Source of the DNA: Earliella scabrosa
Lineage: Eukaryota; Basidiomycota; Agaricomycetes; Polyporales; Polyporaceae
Direction: 5' to 3'
DNA length: 64,000 nt
NCBI GenBank assembly: GCA_022605405.1
Contig: JABYQQ010000001.1
Location: forward strand, 124,001 to 188,000
The translations under genes were made by a program, and so were the position numbers. Position 1 is the stretch's first letter. Each line of letters begins with the position of its first letter. The notes under the pieces were generated by a model. The model was not told where the DNA came from and ran no database searches. It saw only the letters and a list, made by a program, of their open reading frames with translations. Positions 55,355 to 64,000 of the stretch are shown piece by piece.

Positions 55355-58300
55355 CTAGTCGCCGGATCCGGAGTATGCAGTAGGAGGGTCGTTTGCAGAA
55401 ACTGGATTCGGATCATTCAATCCACCGTTCGCATCCGTGTCTGTAGCATCTGACGAGGGAGCCTATTGTGAATATTAGCTCGAGATATTATCCACTTGAA
55501 CGCCGATTGCGACATACCTCAGGATCCGTGGTTTCAGGCCCGGAAGAGGCAACGGCTGTAGTAGAGGCGGCGGTAGGGGCGGAAGGCTCCAGTAGGTTTG
55601 CGTTTGTGTTATGGTCGGCCGCCATACTTTGCTGTGGGAATTGAACGTGTAGGTGAGGTGTTGTGTCCATATACAGCGGTAAGATCGTACCTCTACACCG
55701 TGCTCGACCGTCATAGAAGCCATGTTCGGAGTGAGAGACGCGGCTGCAGGGATAGAGGTCTTCGACGCATTAATGTCCGTGCTCGTTGCATTGCCGAACG
55801 GGATCGCCTGCGGCTGGAGTTCCAACATGTCAGTTTAGGAGCGCACATAAGACCACATCCACACGGGTCACAAACCATGGCGTGGTCGTCAGGCTTGGAG
55901 GAGACGACGTCTGGCGAGGGCAGGATTTCCGAAGAGATGGGTGGTTGCGACGCTTCCATGCTCGCACTGTTCGTAGTGAGAAGCAGATGTGAGGAGGGAG
56001 TCTGCGAGTGGACGGGTAAACACATGGTGCGCGACATCAGAGTTTAACATACCTGCTCTCTATCCGCTGGCCCGGAAGAGACGACGATGGGAGTGCTGGC
56101 AGCCGCAGGTGCAAACGCGTGAACTATGTTGCTGTTCTTGGTTGTAGGACTAGACGAAGAAGCCTGTCGTGTAGAATCGATTGAGTAAGTCAATATGAAA
56201 CTATGGATGACAGCCAGAACCAACCTCACTGTTCTTTCTGAGTCTGCAGGCGGCCACAGAAGGTGAGCCACTTTGAGGAGCCAAGTTCGTGATCGCCTGC
56301 TGTGAAAGTCAAACCTGAGTGTCAGTGTCTAGCCCCGAGCGCTATTGATCAGATCATACCTTTCTGCTCACATCGAGCTTACGTCTCTGATCTTCCAACC
56401 ACTTTCCATTGTCATCTCGAAGTGGCTCCCAAAATCTGGGTCGCCGATTTTCCTGTTGCGTCAAGGCTGCCAGCCCGTCGACCAGCTCGGGGAGGAACTC
56501 ATCATCTTGACACTGTCTCCTCCGGAGGTCATCAATAAAGTTGTTCATGATCCACCATGCCGTGTCTACGTCTAAGTCGTCAGCTCCGCCATTGGTGTCT
56601 CCGACAAGAGTCCGGAACCGCTCAAAGAAGACAGAGATGGCATGGTGAGTGAATGTCTGGATAGTCTGGATGGCCGCCTTCGCGTCGCCCTCAAGCGCGG
56701 GAGGATCGGGAGCAGCGCAGACCCAAAGCAGGTCAAGTGCGCCGCACAGATCTCCAATTTCGTCCGAAGTCTGTTTTTTGTCTGTTCGAGCCGCGTCAAA
56801 CACCTGCTGTACGACGAGTGTAACTGCGAGATGTTGAAAGATTAGAATGCGCACGACGACAGCAAGGATGGATGGCTCACCGCTCTGACGTATTCTCGCA
56901 GTAAGGCACGATACATCTATTCTGTGCAGAGAGAAGCAGAGCATATGCAAGTTTTTACGAGTGGCGTACACTATGCTGCAGACGTTGGCAGTATACGAGG
57001 CAAGAAGTGCAGTGTTCGGCGGGGGATCCACACCCCAGCGACAATAGTCCTTGACATCTTCCTGAAAAGCATGCCAAGCGTCGTCTCGTTCATCTTCAGG
57101 TGTGATGTGTAGCACAACCCAGACGTCGCTCCAGAAGTGCGTAGGCATCATGTGCTGAGCATCGTCCATATTGTCCTTCCAATGACGCACGGTCTCCTCG
57201 TGTACTGCTTTTGAGCAGCGGAGGACTTCTTCCAGAGGCAGCGCGCTTAGGCAGGGCGAAGCGACGTCGAGATGAACCGGGTTCAGGGTGGTCGTGTATG
57301 CCTTCGTGATGATGTCGCTGTCGAGACGGTCCGAGTTGTCTGAGACATGCTGTATCTCCCATCCACGCCACAGCGGTGACGGCAGGTCCCCTGTCCATAG
57401 CCAGAAGCTGAGCTTGCAAAGTGTCCGTGTGAGGGTGGGTGCACTTGTATGTCGGATAACGACATGTACTCCACGTGAAAGCCCGCTACGTACATGATAC
57501 CACATGCCCTTGAGCAAAAACAGGACCATGTAGAGCCAATAGGCTGGAAGTGAGATGTAGGAACAGTCCCTCTTTACGGAAGGGAGGATGATGGAAGCGA
57601 TGGTGGCAATGAACAGGATCCCGATGAGCGCCGATGCGACGCCTGCAACGACGTCGTTGAGACCCCACAGGAGAACCAAGAGGCCGGAGAAGAAGAGGAC
57701 AAGAGCAATCTGGAGGAGTACCGGGAGAATTGCGACGATCAATCCAACCCGCCACTTCATCAGACTATTCAAGCGCTGCTGGCGGAGACGGGCGGTCTGC
57801 CGTGAGGACCCAGACAGGCCCGCGCTGTACTCGCTGAGCCATTGCTTGACCATGATGCCAATCGATGCGGAGGAGAGGCTGAAGATAAGGCTGGAGAACC
57901 ATAGGGCGTTGAGCCACACGGCTGAGCGCGGGGCTCGAGGCGGGGGAAAAGGGGTCTGGGATACGGCGGGAACAGTAGAGTTGACGAACGAGGGATTGAT
58001 GGAGAAGCTCCCCAGCTGGGCGGATATCTGTTGCAACGTATCGAGAAGTCGGTCTTGGGGATCGGGTGCAAGGAGCGTATAGGATTGGACGTTGAAGGCG
58101 GTGAGGACCGCAGAGAACAGACCCGCCTGTTCATTTATATTTCAGGTCATGATGCAAAGCAGAAATACAGCAATTGAGACGTACGTAGACTAAGAGAGTG
58201 TCAATCTCTTTGTTCCACCGGTCCACCAGCCCATTACTGTATTCCTTGACGACCTCTGCTGTCTTGTCCCAGGCCTCTTTCTTTTCTTCTTCGGTGAAGT

Positions 58301-58570
58301 CCTCGTTGCGCTCGTACCAGCGTTTCTGAAGTATGATATCTACTGCGACCGTAACAAGCCATACGATACATACGTACCAACGGATTTGGCAGTCTCCAGT
58401 CGGACGGAAGTTGCGGTGGAGGGTTGTACGTGGCCTTCGGTGGCTGGCACAGGCATCTCAGTACCATATAGAGTGATAGAGCCCATAGGGCATCGTACCG
58501 CTGTAGACTCGCAGGTTGGAGTCTCAGTGTCGTGTCGTACAGCAGACGAGGATTCTCCACTAGCGGACAT
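55355..58570 (-). CDS. DUF6535-like multi-pass membrane protein, copy B
   Basis: It is paralogous to the gene at 44352-47941. Exon 1 starts MSASGESSSAVRHDTETP at 58570. Exon 2 reads RWYERNEDFTEEEKKEAWDK. Exon 3 begins AGLFSAVLTAFNVQSYTLL and has the same membrane spans (WFSSLIFSLSSASIGIMV, ILPVLLQIALVLFFSGLL). The C-terminal helical module (VTLVVQQVFDA to DDEFLPELVDGLAAL) is present once, not twice as in copy A. Short Ser-rich tail exons follow (SSSSPTTKNSNIVHAF and others). The stop is at 55355. No internal stop in the inferred exons, so both copies could be expressed. Confidence 0.8.
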
Positions 58571-58654
58571 GGCTGGGGTGGCACGGTGCAGTAGGAGGCA
58601 AGTGCGTGCTCGTGCGACATGCGCTCACGGGCCAGCATACCAGGTGTCCAAATT

Positions 58655-58670
58655 TAGCCCTATATATGGA
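58655..58670 (-). promoter_or_regulatory. TATA-like site upstream of DUF6535-like copy B
   Basis: TATATA at 58661-58666 lies about 90 bp before the start codon. Copy A lacks an exact counterpart at the matching place, so the two promoters may differ in strength. Confidence 0.3.
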
Positions 58671-61621
58671 TCACGTCAAACCTTGCAGCTTGCAGGCCTG
58701 TCGGTGATACCCAGTGAGAAGCTCGACCTGTGTCGGCCCGCCGGCCGTCCACAGCGCTGTTGTCCTCTCGCTCCTTCGAGCGCGATTCGTGGCACGTACG
58801 ATCGCTCCCAAGCGCAAGTCTCCGGGGAGGGGTGCACACGATCGCGAGCGACATAACCGCATACTAGCATCTGCATCCACCCCGCGACCACAGCAACGCC
58901 GCTCGAGGTCCACTTTGCCTCCACATGCTGTTCTCGCATGTCCATGCCTCTGGTCGTCTTTGTCGCCCATGGGACGCTGCGTCCACCACGAGGTATCTCG
59001 GGTGGCTGTCCTCCGGAAATGGAAACACTATCCCCGTCTTCGCGTACTCACCGACAACATTCCCAAATTAACGGTCCGTATCGCTCAAAACGAGGCGCAT
59101 ACAGCCGCACACGGCATAGCACATGTAAGTTGTTGATTTTTACGAGTCACGACCATGCCTGTCCTGGTATTAATTGATGTCCCCATACATGGACGAAGGA
59201 ATGGGTCTGCGATTGAAGACGTACTAGACGTGCACGTAGATGGGCACTTCAGAGCCTTCCCGACGCCGAGCGCGCGAGAGCTCCGCCCGGCGTAGAAGAG
59301 GCTTGCACTCCTGGCTATGTAGGACCGCCCGTCGGATCAGCCGAGGATCCACCAGGCGTCCTTGGATGCGGTCTCGTCCATTTGCGGCGTGAAACTGGCT
59401 GCACTTGCTCCCGAGCTGCACCGGGGCCTCTCAGAGCGGGCGTTGTCGTCAACGATCAGCTTCGCATTGGTTGCTGGTTGGACCTGTACGTGTGCCATGA
59501 ATGTGAACGACGTCTGGGAGGAGGTCGCTGAGGTAGATGTATGTCAGAGAAACATCCTGCGATACGACGCATCTTCTGACGCACCAGAGACTGACTATCT
59601 AATCTGTCCGCTCGACCCCAGCGTCATTCCGATACGTGGACATACGGGCGTCCAGCACGTTCGTGTTCAGTCTGTCCTCTGATACGCGCAACGAGCGTGT
59701 CAGCGAACGCGGCCTATGCCATCCTGGAGTTTCGCTCGCCGGCCAATCCCTCGGGAATCGGGTATGCAGAGAAAGAACGTCGACAAGCCAGAAGCAGCGG
59801 GGAAAGACAGAGGTCGAGAATCAAGCCGCGCTGTGTAGCTCACGAGGCAAATCAATGCGTGTTCACGTTCTACTTCGTCCGAGTCATGTTGACGTCCACC
59901 TCAAATCTCGTCATCTCTGGCTTGTGCAGCCGGCTGCCGACGCCCGACAGCCACGTATGCGTGGCATACATTTCCCGTGGACCGGCCTCGCGCGCACCAG
60001 CAAAGACAGACGTCCCCGCCTCCGAGCTTCTCACGGTCAATCGGGACCTCCGAGCGTACCGCCGCGATGCATAACTCGCCGTCGGGCCCGAGCTCGTGGC
60101 CAGTCATAATGGGAGGCTGACCGGCGAGCCGACGTGGACCTGAACGAGCACGCCTTGTGGGATGGGCTAAAGTACGGGGAGAGGAGTGGGCCGTCCGGGA
60201 AGGAAACATGGGAGGTGAGGGCAGAGAGATCGAGGACGAGAGGCGACGCGGGGAGCGCATCCAGGGGAGCGCGGTTGATGCAAGGACGCCGATGTTCAGG
60301 CGATTGCCCGACGAAAAAAAAAGAGATCGTCTGCTGTTCAAGCCAAATAAGGATGATGAACGCGTATCAGCCTGAGGTAACGTCGATAGTGAGTAGAACA
60401 TACCTGCCCATGTGCCCATGTGCCCATGTACTGGTCATATTCGCGTATTGCGTAGTGAGCTTGTCGTCGTATGAGAACGCGGAGACCCCGTTTCCTCAGG
60501 CTCGATTGCGCCGTTTCGCACTTCGTTCTGGTTGAACTACACCCGGAGAGCGACGGCAAAGGTCATGTTATAAGTTTCTTCAATATCGGCCAACCCCGAC
60601 CTCGTTCTCCACCATAGACCCCGGCGCGGGGTGCGAAGTCCTACTCGAGGTGGGCGATGTCAGACTCGACTCGCCTGCACGTCTTACTACCTGGTTGACC
60701 ATCGACTTCATCGTCCTCCATAGCGTCTCGACAGCAGCAGCTCCTCTCTACAGGTCGACGTCAGCACATCCGTCAGCGGAACGCAGTTCAACCAACCTTT
60801 TTCACCCGCCATGCCGTCAGGATACCGTCCCCAAGAGAACACACTACATGCGGAGGGGCTAAGACGAGCAAGTATTGTTCGCCGGAATCCGTGGCACATG
60901 CTCGAGGACGTCTGGTCACGTTCAGGGTAGGTTCTAGAGGTGGACAGCAGCAAGCGTTGCTTCTATACGTGGATCGCCTGCAATCAAGGCACAACACCGC
61001 TGCACGCGTGCGTGGGTCCTGACAGGGTCTGTGTGCAGGGTATACACGCAAATGACGAAAGTTGACTCACCTCGTTCAGGTCGACGAGCTGCTCGACAGG
61101 CGTCCAGGCCCACTCCGTGGTACCTGACTCAACTTCATAGCCATGTCATTTAGTGCGGTGGACTCCAGTGCTATTGAGAGATCGGGTGTCGGAGTCCAGC
61201 ATGCTCCAGCGTGCACGGGCGTTGCATCACTAACGCGTAATGCATCCTCAGGCTGCATCATGAGCGATTACTCGCAGCACAAGCATCGGGTAGTACTGGA
61301 CACACCTAAAGCTAAGCTAGAACCCATCTATCCCTCTATTGACGAGTCTCTGCCATGGATCAAAGCGCACGGGAGATGTGGACTGCGCGATACTCGTTGA
61401 AATTGTTGCGTTCAACAGTGGGCGTGTGTCGACATGAGTCGAGTCGTCTAGAGGCATGAACGTCTAGAGGCATGAATTCAAGCGGCGGCGGACAGAGGAG
61501 AGAGCAGGCAGAAACTGAGAGAGGTGGCCAAGAAACAGCTCAGAGAACTCGATAGAGCAGAGAACTGGCAAAGAACGAGTCGCGTCCAAGGAGCTGTCAG
61601 TGTCATTGGCCAACGCGTTCA

Positions 61622-61666
61622 GTCACACACCACGTGGGCTACACCTGCCATATCGGGTGGTGTGAC
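61622..61666. other. Conserved imperfect hairpin, third diverged copy
   Basis: Arms GTCACACACCAC (61622-61633) and GTGGTGTGAC (61657-61666). Relative to 1949-1993, one base has changed in each arm at paired positions, so the stem is kept. Confidence 0.4.
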
Positions 61667-64000
61667 CGCAACCGGGCCGATTGGCGTCTGCAGGGCTGCC
61701 AGTGTCCCGCTGCTCGATCCTCCGCCTCCTCCGAGGACCGGTTCAATGCTTTTCTCTCTTACATGTGCTGGACGAGGGCCTCTAGATCTACTCCCGCTCT
61801 AGCACTACCATTCTATAATCAACGCGTCAGCTGGCGTCATCCGTCCCCGTGCAGACTCAGTATCCGGACGACCGTTCCCCAGGGCTTTACAGACACAGCA
61901 AGCTGCTCTGTGCGCAATTGCGTCTCGGGCCGCCTTCAAACTTTGTTACATGTGCAGCTGGTACGTCTTCTTTGCTTTTGAGGCCTTCGTGTTCCCGTCC
62001 ACTGTGAGCTTAGGCCGTTAGGCCGTCCATCTCACATCTCAGCTGGCATATCATGGGGTTCGACCGAATCGGACGAGACGGGGGGTCAGGAAATGTCACC
62101 TCAACGAACAGACTTATTAGACACCGCTCAGCTGAGTGCGCCTCAAATATATCGCGGACTGTATGAGCGCAGGATCGGTTCCTTTACTGTACCTCTCCCA
62201 GCCGTCTCACAAAGGCATTGCTTCATTCTATCGATGGTCGCGACAACTTCTCTCGCCTATACGCTAGCTCACGGCCGTATGCAATCTGCCCCCGCCAGCT
62301 AGCATTCCGCATACGGCGTAATCACACATTCAACCTGAACGTGTCGAACTCTGGTCCCTGGAGCCCGCGACCCCCGGCCCCACCGCCATCTTGTCTACCC
62401 ATGTCTTTGGGGGGATTCATGCGGTTATCAGGACCAGATATCCCGGGAATTTTTCCCGAGGTTTTGTTTCGTTCATTCAACGAGCACGCTCGCAAAATCT
62501 AGCACAAAAGGTGCGAACCTCATACGCTGGTCACCGCTCACATACTGTTGCTGATACAACACTCACAGTCCACATCAGCTTATGCAAAGCGACCCTGTGC
62601 GCCTCCCTACCCGCCGTCGGAATACGTTGTGCTACCCGTCCATGGCTTGCACGATGACGACCAGCCCAGCTCAGCCTGAGCGAACCGCCGGTGCGAAGCG
62701 GATTATGCCGTGTTCAGTGGTTTTGCACGGATAGGCCTGCAGACAGGACATGGATTGTTGAATGTGAGTGTCCGGTCCTCTGTCGTGGTTCGGCTGCTCA
62801 CTTTTCCTGCCCACTGAAGGAGGAAGCGTTATACATGCTAATCCACGTCATGAATGATGTGCAAGTGTTGAGCCTGCGCTTGTTGGATGTGACGCTGAGG
62901 TTCACAGGTGAGTCAACGCATGTCCTCCATACACTCCGTCCTTCCACGCACCTATATCAGCCGCGTCACGCTGTCTCATTTGTTAACGCGCATTGCATGG
63001 TTTAAAGGCTCCGACTCTATTCGACATTCGACCTTCGTCTTGCCTGGCTTCACCGAACGCCCCTCTCAGCTCGTTCATCAACATTGCCCGACACGGTATC
63101 GCAGCCTCCAGCGCCCGGGTCGCGATGCGCATCTCATGAGTCCCGATGGATCTCCCTGTACGTGTACGCAACCCAGGCTTGGAGCACAGGTTCATTGAGC
63201 GACTCTGGATGGGCTGGAGAACGCTGGTCGTCGTCCGAGATGCAGCTGCACCACTGCGTGCGTCGGTGACCGTCGATGTATCCGGTCATACTGAAGGATG
63301 AATGTAGAATGTGCCCTTTTCGTGCGCCTATCCTCCGCCCGGCTTTGTCGCCAACAGTGCTCTAGGACACCAACACGGGCACGGCCGATGCGGGATCATG
63401 GCTCGAGACAGGAGGAATCTCGGCTTCCTTGGATGCGCAGCTAGCTCCCGTGTACACTGGATCATGATGAGCATGAACATCCATTCAACAGGTTTTGTGC
63501 AATCTCGTCGTCGACGCTGAGCTCCTTTTCTCCGTCTCAGGCAGCGCGCTCCGCATTCACGTCGTTATAAAGAATATACAACTCGGAGTCCCGATCGAGG
63601 TGTGCGAGCATATATGATGGATTGCGCTCGATGGTCAGACAAGGTCACCCTGTACATGGCGACGATTCGGTGGGATTCTAAACGATTAATGGCATTGCAA
63701 CTAGGGGATTCTCTACGATATACCGGGATTCATGTACACTGGTACTACTAGGGCGTCAGATATACTATCATACTACTACTCCAAGCCAGTCACCGTGATG
63801 GTGGGCGAGGACCGCAGCCGTCAATGCAACCATACCCATAGGCAGGCCAAGTTCGCATGCACATGTGTCGACATGCAGATGGTCATAATACCGCTGACTT
63901 CTAGGCTGCTAGAGTAGCGTCGCCGTCCGCCGTCGCCGTCTGTGTGAGAGTCAAGGATATCAATGCCATGCTGATGAAGAGACGTTTGCATAACAATGGC

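Larger units (their letters stand above)
48986..59110. repeat. Segmental duplication copy B (unoccupied by the element)
   Basis: This second unit matches 293-2782 joined directly to 40693-48500. It is the same orientation and order, so the arrangement is a direct tandem duplication. Since it lacks the 37.9 kb insert, it gives the pre-insertion structure. Confidence 0.85.
58571..64000. other. Right end, no confident gene
   Basis: 58571-59110 is the promoter side of copy B. The rest holds only short overlapping frames on both strands without motifs. 61594-61672 is a diverged piece of the 1924-2002 repeat. 60660-60900 faintly resembles 48540-48850. Confidence 0.4.

Noticed and set aside
1..64000. 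CRISPR arrays, rRNA or tRNA genes, telomere repeats
   Set aside because: None seen. The repeats present are tandem minisatellites without regular spacer structure.

Overview
The window looks like accessory chromatin of a basidiomycete fungus, most likely an Agaricomycete. The evidence is split genes with 45-60 nt GT-AG introns, F-box proteins of the mushroom-forming-fungus type, a fungal Tnp2-type transposase, a DIRS-like RNase H/tyrosine-recombinase fragment, and two copies of a multi-pass gene of the Agaricomycete DUF6535 family. No rRNA, tRNA or CRISPR array was recognised. All exon joins were made by eye from frame, splice consensus and intron phase.

The central object is a 37.9 kb mobile element at 2783-40687. 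It is bounded by two 1612 bp terminal inverted repeats (2783-4394 and 39076-40687) in which I found no mismatch. It is flanked by a 5 bp target duplication, GCGCC (2778-2782 and 40688-40692). The host DNA on either side (about 293-2782 and 40693-48985) is one unit of a tandem segmental duplication. The second unit (about 48986-59110) lacks the element and keeps a single GCGCC at 51480-51484, so the window contains its own empty site.

Inside the element the genes form two outward-facing blocks. On the left, from about 19.2 kb down to 5.5 kb, all confident genes are on the minus strand: an LRR-like F-box-type gene, a membrane-anchored unknown, a Tnp2 (CACTA-like DDE) transposase, a small unknown and an F-box protein. 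The centre (20.7-26.6 kb) is mixed: three or four unknowns and a WD40 protein with a likely C-terminal membrane anchor. On the right, from 27.2 to 38.5 kb, all genes are on the plus strand: a low-complexity/coiled-coil protein with an HPDRW-containing C-terminus, a small unknown, a SUN-domain membrane protein, an acidic-tailed unknown, and a DIRS-like gag/RNase H remnant whose reverse transcriptase is deleted, followed by an intact tyrosine recombinase. Two enzymes that could move DNA are therefore present (DDE and tyrosine recombinase). The long inverted repeats and 5 bp duplication fit a cut-and-paste mechanism better than a tyrosine recombinase, but which enzyme acts is unresolved.

The flanking duplication carries one DUF6535-like gene per unit (44352-47941 and 55355-58570). 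The rest of each unit (0.3-2.8, 40.7-44.3 and 49-55.3 kb) holds no gene I can support, and 59-64 kb is also unassigned apart from a short diverged piece of the same repeat near 61.6 kb.
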